DNA of 15,504 nt, taken from contig JOTC01000008.1 of assembly GCA_000746705.1 (NCBI GenBank), positions 1-15,504 of the forward strand, given 5' to 3'. Of this stretch, positions 1-8,117 are shown piece after piece. The DNA is from Marine Group I thaumarchaeote SCGC AAA799-O18 (GTDB lineage Archaea > Thermoproteota > Nitrososphaeria > Nitrososphaerales > Nitrosopumilaceae). The first letter of the stretch is position 1. Each line of letters opens with the position of its first letter. The position numbers and the translations under genes are program-made. The notes under the pieces were generated by a model. That model had not been told where the DNA came from, did not search any database, and saw only the letters and a program-made list of their open reading frames with translations.

Positions 1-2252
1 GACATGAAATACCAACTTGAACGTTCTGGCCAAAAAAGAGGAATAAACGCAGTTGCCGCTGCAATTCGCCCTGGAATAATATCTGATAAGTTGAACAATG
101 CAATTGCTACAGGAAACTGGGGACGGGGAAGGGTCGGAGTTACACAGTTACTTGATAGAACAAATTACTTGTCTACTGTAAGCCATCTACGACGTGTGCA
201 GTCACCTTTAAGCAGAACTCAGCCAAACTTTGAGGCTAGGGATTTGCATTCTACACACTTTGGAAGGATTTGCCCTAGTGAAACACCAGAAGGCTCGAAT
301 TGTGGGCTGGTTAAGAATTTAGCTTTATCTGCAATAATCTCTGTTAGTGAAAAAGCAGAAGATATTATTGAAAAATTATATGAAATTGGAGTATCACATT
401 TTACAGATGTAAAACCTGATGTAAAAGTACTAGAATTTTTGTTGATGGAAAGTTAATCGGTTATGACCATGATGGTGAAAAATTAACTGAAACCTTACGT
501 GAACTGCGTAGATCATCGAAGATTCACCCACATGTTGGAATATCTATACACCAAGAAGACCATGAAGGAGCTACAAAAAGACTATATGTTAATTGTAATG
601 CAGGGCGTGTTTTACGTCCCCTCATTCTAATTAAAAATGGTAAATCATCACTTACAACCGATCTTCTTGACAAAATATTAAAAAAACTCCTTTCTTGGGC
701 TGACTTGATTCGTATGGGTATAATTGAACTTGTAGATGCAAACGAAGAGGAAAACTGCTTAATCACATTTGATGAAACGCATACAAAGAATTTTACTCAT
801 CTTGAAATTTTTTCTTCAGCAATTTTAGGTGCTGGTGCCTCAATCATACCTTATCCAGAACATAATCAATCACCAAGAAATACTTACGAATCTGCAATGG
901 CAAAACAGAGCCTTGGTTTTTCTACTCCAATGATGAATACCAGTACTTATGTGAGACAACATTTTTTATTATATCCACAAACTCCCATTGTTACAACTAA
1001 AGCTATGGGTCTGTTGGGTCTAGACAAAAGACCTGCGGGACAAAACTGTGTGGTTGCGGTGTTACCGTTTGATGGTTACAACATTGAAGATGCTATTGTT
1101 CTCAGTAAAGCCTCAGTTGATAGAGGATTAGGCCGTACATTCTTTTATAGAATTTACGAAGCGGAAGCAAAACAATATCCTGGTGGAATGCGTGACAATT
1201 TTGAAATTCCTAATTCTGAAGATAATATTAGGGGTTACAAAGGAGAAAAACCGTATCGCTTACTTGAAGAAGATGGGATTGTTGCCACTGAAGTTAATGT
1301 TTCTGGTGGTGATATACTCATCGGTAAAACTAGTCCACCTAGATTCATGGAAGAATACCGCGAATTTGATGGAAACAAAACCTACAGACGAGATACATCA
1401 GTGTCTATTAGACCATCTGAAACAGGTGTTGTAGATACTGTTGTTATGACCCAATCAAACGAAGGTGGAAAAATGTATAAAGTTAGGGTAAGAGATTTGC
1501 GTATTCCTGAAATTGGAGACAAGTTTGCCTCGCGACACGGTCAGAAGGGTGTGGTAGGTATATTGGCAAAACATGAGGACTTGCCTTATACTGCTGACGG
1601 AATATCACCTGATGTGCTAATTAATCCTCATGCATTTCCATCAAGAATGACTGTTGGTATGATGATGGAATCAATTACTGGTAAGGCTGCTGCATTACGA
1701 GGTAGTAAATTTGATGGTTCTGCATTTGTAGGTGAGAAATTGGATCAAGTACGAAATGTCATGGAAGAATCGGGATTCAAGTATTCTGGTAAGGAAGTAA
1801 TGTATGATGGCAGAACTGGTAAACCATTCCCTGTAGAAGTATTCATCGGAGTTGTGTATTATCAAAAATTACATCATATGGTTGCGGATAAGATACATGC
1901 ACGATCACGTGGACAGGTCCAAATGCTTACTAAACAGCCAACTGAGGGTAGGGCACGTGGAGGCGGATTAAGATTTGGAGAAATGGAAAGAGATTGTATT
2001 ATCGCTTATGGAGCGTCCATGATTCTCAAAGATAGATTACTTGATGAATCTGATAAAACTACCATCTTTGTTTGTGAACGATGTGGTCTTGTCGCATATC
2101 ATGATGTTAAGCAAAGAAGGTATATCTGCAGAGTTTGTGGCGATAAAGGAAAAGTAAGTACCGTGTCTGTCGCATATGCATTTAAGTTATTACTGCAAGA
2201 GATGCAAAGCCTCAACATCACACCACGGTTAACGATAAAGGAGAAAGTGTAA
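1..2252 (+). CDS. rpoB: DNA-directed RNA polymerase subunit B (RpoB), 5'-partial, with apparent frameshift
   Basis: This is the second-largest subunit of archaeal RNA polymerase, which forms one wall of the active-site cleft with RpoA. The gene enters from the left edge, so about the first third is missing. Seen in the sequence: fork-loop/lobe region (GRICPSETPEGSNCGLVKN, about 262-318), the hybrid-binding region with PYPEHNQSPRNTYES (about 852-890), the active-site segment GDKFASRHGQKG (about 1516-1551), the anchor segment GGGLRFGEMERD (about 1960-1995), and a C-terminal four-cysteine zinc ribbon (cysteine pairs at 2073-2084 and 2127-2138). The reading frame changes: bases 1 to about 426 read in frame 1, which stops at 454-456, while homologous sequence continues without a gap in frame 3 from about 423 to 2252. 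The joined reading gives D-V-K-S-T-R-I-F-V-D-G across the junction. Downstream motifs are intact, so this is probably a functional gene with a sequencing error, or less likely a recoded one. The stop TAA shares its last base with the rpoA ATG. Confidence 0.95.
417..435 (+). other. Apparent -1 frameshift site within rpoB
   Basis: Frame 1 reads GTA AAA GTA CTA and reaches TAA at 454-456. Frame 3 carries the conserved continuation (K-S-T-R-I-F-V-D-G-K-L-I-G) but is closed upstream by TGA at 417-419, so the shift must fall between about 417 and 435. The run of four A at 423-426 is the obvious place: a fifth A would restore one frame. The Lys codon AAA at 424-426 could also re-pair perfectly one base back at 423-425, giving the same product. 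A homopolymer sequencing error is the simplest reading. Confidence 0.85.
2240..2243 (+). promoter_or_regulatory. Shine-Dalgarno site for rpoA
   Basis: GGAG, inside AAAGGAGAAA, lies eight bases before the rpoA ATG and within the last codons of rpoB. With the TAATG stop/start overlap at 2250-2254 it indicates translational coupling of rpoA to rpoB. It is the clearest ribosome binding site in the window and fixes the rpoA start. Confidence 0.75.
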
Positions 2253-5200
2253 TGTCTAGTGAAATAATAAAGTCTATTAAAGAGATTAAATTTTCTGTTT
2301 GGTCTCCAAACGAAATTAGAAAATATTCTGTTGTTGAAATTACTGCACCTGAAACTTATGATGAGGATGGAATGTCTGTACAAGGCGGATTAATGGATGG
2401 CAGACTGGGAACTTTAGAACCAGGACAAAAATGTCTAACTTGTGGTAATACTTCAGCTAGATGTCCCGGTCACTTTGGGCACATAGAGCTTGCAGAGCCT
2501 ATATTACATATTGCATTTATTGATAATATTCGCAAGTTGTTATTATCAACATGTAGATCTTGTTCAAGATTACTAGTTTCTGAAGAAGATCTAAGAAATT
2601 TTACAGAAATTAAGAAACGTGAGGCATCATATACCATATTCTCACAAAAACGTATTCCAGAACTATTACTAGACAAGGCAAAAAAATCAAAAGAGTGTCC
2701 ACATTGTGGAAAAGCACAATTTGAACTCATTTTCACAAAGCCTACAATCTTTATAGAAAAAACTGAACTTGGCGAAAATAGATTATTACCAATTACAATA
2801 AGAGAACGTTTTATTCTAATCACCAATGAGGATCTTGATTTATTAGGTTATGATCATACAACTGCAAGACCAGAATGGTTTGTTTTACAATCATTACCTG
2901 TACCACCTGTTACAGTCAGACCTTCCATAATACTTGAAACTGGAATTAGATCCGAAGATGATCTAACTCATAAAATGGTAGATATTATAAGAGTAAATCA
3001 GCGCCTTAAAGAAAGCAAAGAGGCTGGAACTCCTCCGCTAATAGTTCAAGACCTTGTTGACCTACTTCAGTATCATGCTACAACTTATTTTGATAACGAG
3101 GTTTCAGGAATTCCTCAGGCTCATCATCGTTCTGGAAGACCGCTAAAAACACTAACTCAAAGGTTGAAAGGTAAGGAAGGTCGGTTTAGGGGATCACTAT
3201 CCGGAAAACGGGTAGATTTTTCAAGCCGAACTGTGATCTCTCCAGATCCTAACTTAGACTTGTCAGAAGTTGGAGTGCCAAAAACAGTTGCAATGAAACT
3301 TACGATTCCCGAAATTGTTACGGAATGGAATATTGAAAAACTAAAAAAATTAGTTATTAACGGTCCGGTAGATTTCCCAGGAGTAAATTATATTGTAAGA
3401 GCAGATGGTGTTAAAATCAGATTAGATTTTGTTGAAGACAGATCAATCATTGCCGAGTCCCTAGAGATAGGATATTTGGTGGAAAGACATCTACTGGATG
3501 GAGATGTTGTGCTTTTCAACAGACAGCCATCACTTCATCAAATGTCAATTATGGCTCATCATGTTAGAGTATTGCCTGGTAAAACTTTTCGGTTGCATCC
3601 TTCTGTATGTCCACCATACAACGCTGATTTTGATGGTGATGAAATGAACCTTCACGTACCACAAAGCGAAGAGGCTAGAGCTGAGGCTATCTTACTAATG
3701 CGAGTTCAAGAACAGTTAATTTCTCCTAGATTTGGCGGTCCAATTATAGGTGGACTTCGTGACTTTATCACAGGAGCATATCTTCTTACTAAGGATGACA
3801 CTCTGATGACAAAACAAGAATTTACTAATTTTGCAATGCTTGGTGGTTATAATGGAATAATACCTAAACCAAAGATTAAGAATAAAAACGGTTCATTTTA
3901 CACGGGAAAACAATTATTCTCTATTTTTCTTCCCTCTGATTTTAATTTTGTAATGACTTCAAAATGGTCCAAAGGAACAAAGGGTATAGAAAAGGATGTT
4001 GTGATTAAAAACGGTGAATTGGTTAGTGGTATAATAGATAAATCATCTATTGGTGCAGAAGAACCGGAAAGTGTTTTGCATAGAATTGCAAAAGACTATG
4101 GTAATGAACAAGCTAAAAACTTTCTAAACTCCATTCTTATTATAATAAAACAGTTTATCACGCATTATGGATTCAGTTATGGTTACTCTGATTTGGAACT
4201 TTCCGATAAAGACCGAGAATCAATTCTTAATGATATAGAGGAAACTTACAAAAAAGTTGACGCTTTAACTACCCAACTAAATAAAGGAACACTCAGACCA
4301 ATGAGGGGAATGACCTCTGCTGAAACGGCTGAGGCTTTAATTACTTTTGAGCTAGGTGAGGCAAGAAAACGAGCAGGTATGACAGCAAGTTCTAACCTTG
4401 AGGATAATAATGCCGGCAAAATTATGGCAACCACTGGTGCTAGAGGTTCTGACTTAAACGTGGGACAGATGGCTGGTGCTTTAGGTCAGCAATCAAGACG
4501 TGGAAAAAGATTACATACGGGTTATTCGAATCGTACTCTTCCTCACTTTAAAGAATATGATAACGATCCTGATTCTCATGGATTTGTGAAATCTAATTTC
4601 CGTGATGGTCTTTCAGCTTTAGAATTTTTCTTTCATGCTATGGGTGGTAGAGAAGGACTTGTTGACACTGCGGTAAGGACACAGCAAAGTGGGTATATGC
4701 AACGTAGGCTGATCAATGCGCTTGAACATATTAGACTAGAATATGATGGTACTGTAAGAGATCCACATGGGCATATTATTCAGTTTTTGTACGGCGAGGA
4801 TAGTATAGATGTAGCAAAAAGTGATCATGGGGAAGCCTTTAACGTAAATCGGTTAATAGAATCCCAGGGAATTATAGATTCTGGTAGTAAGGCAACTAAG
4901 GCAGAAATAGATGCATTGATTACAAAATACACAAAGACATTCAATCCAAGACTGGCTTCAGGTGTAAGTAACGCATTGTATGCCTCAAAATTAAGTAAAC
5001 GAGGAATAGAATTTGTTTGCAATAAGGGTCTTGAACTATACAATAAATCCAAAGTTGAACCTGGACAAGCTGTTGGTATTGTTACTGCACAATCTATTGG
5101 GGAACCAGGTACACAGATGACACTCCGAACTTTTCATACTGCGGGAATTGCGGAGAGAAATGTTACCCTTGGCTTACCTAGAATCATTGAATTGGTTGAT

Positions 5201-6043
5201 GCACGAAAAAATCCCGCTACTCCTACAATGAACATTTATCTTGATAAGGATTCAAAATCTTCTAAAGAAAAAGCATTTGCAATAGCACGTGATGTACTAC
5301 AAACAACAATAAAGGATGTAATTGTAGAAACCAACACAGATTACGCTACTGAATTAATACTTCGTATTAATAATAAACGACTAAGTGATAGAGGATGTAC
5401 AATAGAAGATATATTATCTGTTCTAGAAACAAGCAAAAAATTTACAATCGAATCTAAAACTAATACGCTCATATTGAAATTAACTGAAAAAGTAGATGCC
5501 CCAACTGTTGTTACCTTACGGAATAAGGTGCTTAAAACCACAATAAAAGGCGTACCTGATATAGCACGTGTTACACTGAAAGAGGAAAATGGAGAATGGG
5601 TTATCCAAACAACAGGATCAAATTTGGCTAAAATACTTGAAGTTAGTGGCATTGAAAAGACTACAGTTTGGACAAATAACATATCTGAAATCGCTAATAT
5701 ATTAGGAATAGAAGCTGCAAGAAATGCTTTGATTTTTGAACTTCAATCAACTCTTGAGAATCAAGGGCTTGAGGTAGATATACGCTATCTTATGTTAGTG
5801 GCGGATGTGATGTGCCATAAAGGCTACTTACAACAAATTGGTCGTCATGGAATCGCTGGAACAAAAGATAGTGTTCTTGCAAGAGCATCTTTTGAAATAA
5901 CGGTACCTACAATTGCATCAGCTGCAAGAATAGGAGAAATTGAGAAATTAAAAGGAATTACTGAAAATGTTATAGTTGGGGCTCAAATACCAATTGGAAG
6001 CGGGACAGTAGATATCTACATGAATTCTGTCGTTAAAAACTAA
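2252..6043 (+). CDS. rpoA: DNA-directed RNA polymerase largest subunit, fused A'/A'' (RpoA)
   Basis: This is the catalytic largest subunit of RNA polymerase, 1263 residues, with A' and A'' in one chain. Seen: the N-terminal clamp zinc site (CLTCGNTSARCPGHFGH, about residues 54-70), a second CRSC...CPHC cysteine pair set (about 104-155), RFRGSLSGKRVDFSSRTVISPDP (about 311-334, clamp/switch region), the magnesium-binding NADFDGDEM with aspartates 459, 461 and 463, the bridge-helix region ending GGREGLVDTAVRTQQSGYMQRRL (about 800-820), and the A''-type segment with QSIGEPGTQMTLRTFHTAG (residues 947-965), which covers the trigger-loop side. In split archaeal genes A' ends shortly after a sequence like IDVAKSDHG (about 852-860 here). 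No stop or restart is found there, so the fusion is direct. Unsplit RpoA is an established trait of Thaumarchaeota and some relatives. The gene is coupled to rpoB, with the ATG on the last base of the rpoB stop and a good GGAG. Confidence 0.98.
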   Translation: MSSEIIKSIKEIKFSVWSPNEIRKYSVVEITAPETYDEDGMSVQGGLMDGRLGTLEPGQKCLTCGNTSARCPGHFGHIELAEPILHIAFIDNIRKLLLSTCRSCSRLLVSEEDLRNFTEIKKREASYTIFSQKRIPELLLDKAKKSKECPHCGKAQFELIFTKPTIFIEKTELGENRLLPITIRERFILITNEDLDLLGYDHTTARPEWFVLQSLPVPPVTVRPSIILETGIRSEDDLTHKMVDIIRVNQRLKESKEAGTPPLIVQDLVDLLQYHATTYFDNEVSGIPQAHHRSGRPLKTLTQRLKGKEGRFRGSLSGKRVDFSSRTVISPDPNLDLSEVGVPKTVAMKLTIPEIVTEWNIEKLKKLVINGPVDFPGVNYIVRADGVKIRLDFVEDRSIIAESLEIGYLVERHLLDGDVVLFNRQPSLHQMSIMAHHVRVLPGKTFRLHPSVCPPYNADFDGDEMNLHVPQSEEARAEAILLMRVQEQLISPRFGGPIIGGLRDFITGAYLLTKDDTLMTKQEFTNFAMLGGYNGIIPKPKIKNKNGSFYTGKQLFSIFLPSDFNFVMTSKWSKGTKGIEKDVVIKNGELVSGIIDKSSIGAEEPESVLHRIAKDYGNEQAKNFLNSILIIIKQFITHYGFSYGYSDLELSDKDRESILNDIEETYKKVDALTTQLNKGTLRPMRGMTSAETAEALITFELGEARKRAGMTASSNLEDNNAGKIMATTGARGSDLNVGQMAGALGQQSRRGKRLHTGYSNRTLPHFKEYDNDPDSHGFVKSNFRDGLSALEFFFHAMGGREGLVDTAVRTQQSGYMQRRLINALEHIRLEYDGTVRDPHGHIIQFLYGEDSIDVAKSDHGEAFNVNRLIESQGIIDSGSKATKAEIDALITKYTKTFNPRLASGVSNALYASKLSKRGIEFVCNKGLELYNKSKVEPGQAVGIVTAQSIGEPGTQMTLRTFHTAGIAERNVTLGLPRIIELVDARKNPATPTMNIYLDKDSKSSKEKAFAIARDVLQTTIKDVIVETNTDYATELILRINNKRLSDRGCTIEDILSVLETSKKFTIESKTNTLILKLTEKVDAPTVVTLRNKVLKTTIKGVPDIARVTLKEENGEWVIQTTGSNLAKILEVSGIEKTTVWTNNISEIANILGIEAARNALIFELQSTLENQGLEVDIRYLMLVADVMCHKGYLQQIGRHGIAGTKDSVLARASFEITVPTIASAARIGEIEKLKGITENVIVGAQIPIGSGTVDIYMNSVVKN

Positions 6044-6083
6044 TTCTATTTTAAATTAAGTATTGTAAGTTACATGATAAACC

Positions 6084-6090
6084 TATAAAA
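6084..6090 (+). promoter_or_regulatory. Putative TATA box for the L30e-NusA-S12-S7 cluster
   Basis: TATAAAA in the 79-base gap after rpoA is centred about 36 bases before the L30e ATG. Archaeal TATA boxes are typically centred about 26-27 bases before the start of transcription, which would put the start near 6113 with a very short leader. This suggests a second promoter within the otherwise collinear cluster. No transcript evidence is available here. Confidence 0.45.
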
Positions 6091-6122
6091 GACAAGAAAA
6101 AAGAAAACTGATACGGTTAGTC

Positions 6123-6434
6123 ATGACAAAACTTTTGGAAAAAGCAATTAAAGACACGATAAAAAAAAGAAAGCCTACTATTGGATTAAAACAAATAATG
6201 CATTCTATCACTAGTAGTAAATTAATTGTAATTTCTCAATCTGTCCCTAATGAAAAGGTAAAAGAAGTTGAAACAAATGCAAAAAACAATAATGTACCTA
6301 CCATAAATTTTGAAGGATCGTCTGTAGCGTTAGGAAAGCTTTGTGGATTACAATTTAGAGTGTCAGCAATTTCACTTGATTCGTTATCTAACACAAATAC
6401 TCAGGCAATTATAAAAGAAAATGAAATAAAATGA
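6123..6434 (+). CDS. rpl30e: Ribosomal protein L30e (eL30, L7Ae superfamily)
   Basis: This is a large-subunit ribosomal protein of the L7Ae/L30e RNA-binding fold, 103 residues, close to the family's usual 95-110. Seen: the N-terminal basic helix and GLKQIMHSI segment (about 21-29), the strand SSKLIVISQSVP (31-42), and the diagnostic C-terminal segment VALGKLCGLQFRVSAISL (about 68-85). The L7Ae fold binds kink-turn-like RNA. Position between the RNA polymerase genes and the NusA-like gene is the standard archaeal order. The ATG at 6123 follows the likely TATA element; no strong Shine-Dalgarno is visible. The stop TGA overlaps an ATG at 6431 that opens a mini-ORF. The residues after about 90 are poorly conserved and lysine-rich. 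Confidence 0.93.
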   Translation: MTKLLEKAIKDTIKKRKPTIGLKQIMHSITSSKLIVISQSVPNEKVKEVETNAKNNNVPTINFEGSSVALGKLCGLQFRVSAISLDSLSNTNTQAIIKENEIK

Positions 6435-6490
6435 CTGACAAAAAAGAATTCTATCTAAGTTTAAATGAGACTCAAAAATTATTGGATTAA
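6431..6490 (+). CDS. Possible 19-residue mini-ORF between L30e and NusA-like gene
   Basis: An ATG overlaps the L30e stop (ATGA at 6431-6434) and opens a reading frame for M-T-D-K-K-E-F-Y-L-S-L-N-E-T-Q-K-L-L-D, ending at TAA 6488-6490. The same frame continues as L-E-E-S to TGA 6503-6505, which overlaps the NusA-like ATG at 6502. It could act only to carry ribosomes between the two genes, be the remnant of a longer coupled leader, or be chance. No known family is recognised. Confidence 0.2.
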   Translation: MTDKKEFYLSLNETQKLLD

Positions 6491-6501
6491 TTAGAAGAAT
6501 C

Positions 6502-6966
6502 ATGACACAATCTATAAAATTAACGAAGGATCAAATGCGGATGATTTCGCTTTTTCAAAATGTAACAAAAGTGACTCCTCGTGATTGTTTGGATGATGCA
6601 AAGCAAGATAGGCTAATTTTTGTAGTAAACGAAGGTAAAATGGGTCTTGCTATAGGCAGGAAGGGTTCTAATATAAAATCACTGCAAAATCTTCTCAAAC
6701 GAAATATTGAGCTAGTTGAATACTACGACGATCCAATAAAATTTTTAAAAAATATGCTAAACCCAAAATTAATCAACGAAATAAAAATGGATACGAGGGC
6801 GGATGGTTCATTACAAATGACAGTTTCCGTTAATCCTAGCAATAAAGGTCTAGTTGTTGGCAGTGCGGGACGTAATGCTGAAAAAGCTAGGTTACTTGCA
6901 AAAAGATATTTTGACATTTCCAGTGTTCAAATAAACAGCCATCAAGTAGCACAATTAGAGATGTAA
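6502..6966 (+). CDS. nusA: NusA-like KH-domain transcription elongation/termination factor
   Basis: This is the archaeal NusA homologue, 154 residues, consisting of two KH domains and lacking the N-terminal polymerase-binding and S1 domains of bacterial NusA. Length is normal for the archaeal family. Seen: KH1 with the loop G-R-K-G at 52-55 followed by [10 protein letters not shown], and KH2 with G-S-A-G at 120-123 followed by [16 protein letters not shown] domains bind single-stranded RNA through this loop, and the bacterial counterpart binds nascent rRNA and mRNA on the polymerase. Placement between L30e and S12 is the usual archaeal order. The ATG at 6502 forms an ATGA overlap with the end of the extended mini-ORF frame. 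The stop is four bases before rps12. Confidence 0.95.
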   Translation: MTQSIKLTKDQMRMISLFQNVTKVTPRDCLDDAKQDRLIFVVNEGKMGLAIGRKGSNIKSLQNLLKRNIELVEYYDDPIKFLKNMLNPKLINEIKMDTRADGSLQMTVSVNPSNKGLVVGSAGRNAEKARLLAKRYFDISSVQINSHQVAQLEM

Positions 6967-6970
6967 TAGA

Positions 6971-7408
6971 ATGGCTAAGTCACCACTTGGTTTGTTTGCT
7001 GGTAGAATTTTGAAGGCAAAGAAAAAACATCAGCGTTGGGCAATATCTACATACAAGAGAAGAGAACTTGGTTTGGATAAAAAAGCAAACCCACTAGCGG
7101 GTTCTCCTCAAGCAAGAGCAATTGTTTTGGAAAAGGTTGGTGTCGAGGCTAAGCAACCAAATTCTGCTGTTAGAAAATGCGTCAGAATTCAATTAATAAA
7201 AAATGGAAAAACGGTTACTGCATTTTTGCCACGAGACGGTGCTATGAATTTTATCGATGAGCATGATGAAGTTCATGTTGAGGGAATGGGGGCTACTCAA
7301 GGTGGTGCTATGGGCGATATTCCTGGTGTACGTTATAAGGTGTTCAAGGTAAATGGAATATCTTTAAAACAGTTAGTAACTGGTAAAAAAGAAAAACCTA
7401 GACGATAA
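6971..7408 (+). CDS. rps12: 30S ribosomal protein S12 (uS12, archaeal/eukaryotic S23e type)
   Basis: Decoding-centre protein of the small ribosomal subunit, 145 residues, as expected for archaeal S12. Seen: a strongly basic N-terminal extension ([13 protein letters not shown], about 11-23), the universally conserved loop [10 protein letters not shown] (61-70), which faces the A-site decoding region and corresponds to the region around streptomycin-resistance sites in bacteria, and the second conserved loop [10 protein letters not shown] (115-124). The C-terminus is short and basic. It begins four bases after the NusA-like stop and ends four bases before rps7, so it is surely cotranscribed. 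No clear Shine-Dalgarno is visible. Confidence 0.98.
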   Translation: MAKSPLGLFAGRILKAKKKHQRWAISTYKRRELGLDKKANPLAGSPQARAIVLEKVGVEAKQPNSAVRKCVRIQLIKNGKTVTAFLPRDGAMNFIDEHDEVHVEGMGATQGGAMGDIPGVRYKVFKVNGISLKQLVTGKKEKPRR

Positions 7409-7412
7409 CAAA

Positions 7413-8009
7413 ATGTCATCACAAAATATTTTACTCTTTAGAAAGTGGGATTTATCTGAAATTGAAATAAAAGATATCGGTCTTAAAACTGCCATTTGTC
7501 TGAAAAAAACTATAGTGCCAATGACTTTTGGTCGTTCTGCATTGAGACGATTTAATAAAGCTGACGTAAACATAGTAGAACGATTAGTAAACAAGCTCAT
7601 GCATTTTGGTAAAAAAAATGCCAAAAACACTGGTAGAATGGCAGGAAAAAAAATTCATAGTTATAATGTTGTAAAAACGGCTTTTGAAATAATTAATCTG
7701 AAAACAGGGAAAAATCCAGTTGAAGTTTTAATTCGTGCGGTAGAAAACTCAGCTCCAAATGAAGATACTACGCGAATTGTATATGGTGGAACAGTCTATC
7801 ACGTATCTGTTGATGTGGCACCGATTAGAAGAGTTGATCTAGCGTTGCGGTTTATCGCAGATGGGGTAAAAGAGGCTACATTTTCTAATCCAAAAGCAAT
7901 GGAAGAATTTTTGGCTGAACACCTTATTCTTTCTGCTAACAATGATCCTGCATCTCCTTCTGTAAAAAGAAAGAACGAGTTAGAACGAATAGCACAAGCA
8001 TCCAGATAA
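7413..8009 (+). CDS. rps7: 30S ribosomal protein S7 (uS7)
   Basis: Primary-binding small-subunit protein that nucleates assembly of the 30S head and lies near the E site. It is 198 residues, the usual archaeal length with an N-terminal extension compared with bacteria. Seen: NTGRMAGKKIHSYNVVKTAFEII (about 70-92), KNPVEVLIRAVENSAPNEDTTRI (about 99-121), the hairpin Y-G-G-T-V-Y-H-V-S-V-D-V-A-P-I-R-R (124-140), LALRFIADGVKEA (about 143-155), and the typical archaeal tail VKRKNELERIAQASR. It is the last gene of the + strand cluster. Its stop is only five bases from the 3' end of the opposing tRNA-Gln, so read-through RNA would be antisense to that tRNA. Confidence 0.98.
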   Translation: MSSQNILLFRKWDLSEIEIKDIGLKTAICLKKTIVPMTFGRSALRRFNKADVNIVERLVNKLMHFGKKNAKNTGRMAGKKIHSYNVVKTAFEIINLKTGKNPVEVLIRAVENSAPNEDTTRIVYGGTVYHVSVDVAPIRRVDLALRFIADGVKEATFSNPKAMEEFLAEHLILSANNDPASPSVKRKNELERIAQASR

Positions 8010-8014
8010 TAACG

Positions 8015-8086
8015 TAGCCCGGCCCGGACTCGAACCGAGGTCAAAGGCTCCAGGGGCCCCTATGCTTGCCACTACACTACCGGGCT
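8015..8086 (-). tRNA. trnQ: tRNA-Gln, anticodon CTG
   Basis: The - strand folds as a complete 72-base tRNA, counting the discriminator. The acceptor is AGCCCGG paired with CCGGGCT (seven perfect pairs). The D stem is GTGT/GCAT with two G-U pairs, and the D loop contains GG. The anticodon stem GGGGC/GCCTT (two G-U pairs at its top) encloses the loop CCCTGGA, giving CTG at positions 34-36. The T arm is CTCGG-TTCGAGT-CCGGG. A1-U72 and discriminator A fit archaeal tRNA-Gln rather than Glu. CCA is not encoded and there is no intron. The base before the anticodon reads C, not the near-universal U33. In archaea this tRNA is usually charged by GluRS and then amidated by GatDE. Confidence 0.93.
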
Positions 8087-8110
8087 TCACACAAAAGTCA
8101 AAAAATTACA

Positions 8111-8117
8111 ATATAAT
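8111..8117 (-). promoter_or_regulatory. Putative TATA box for tRNA-Gln
   Basis: On the - strand this reads ATTATAT and is centred 28 bases before the mature tRNA 5' end, the expected distance for an archaeal promoter. It touches the stop codon of the upstream small gene (8117-8119), so the tRNA can have its own promoter despite the tight spacing. Confidence 0.45.

Noticed and set aside
705..2252. Treating 705-2252 as a complete separate gene starting at an ATG
   Set aside because: The frame 3 sequence upstream of 705 (from about 423) is clear RpoB sequence continuing from the frame 1 part. The ATG at 705 is an internal methionine.
4246..5682. Open frames on the - strand inside rpoA (for example 4246-4434, 4825-5052, 5341-5682)
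   Set aside because: They lie wholly antisense to a well-conserved rpoA, have no recognisable protein motifs, and no upstream signals were noticed.
8050..8060. GGGGCCCC short palindrome as a regulatory site
   Set aside because: It is part of the tRNA anticodon stem and loop and needs no separate explanation.
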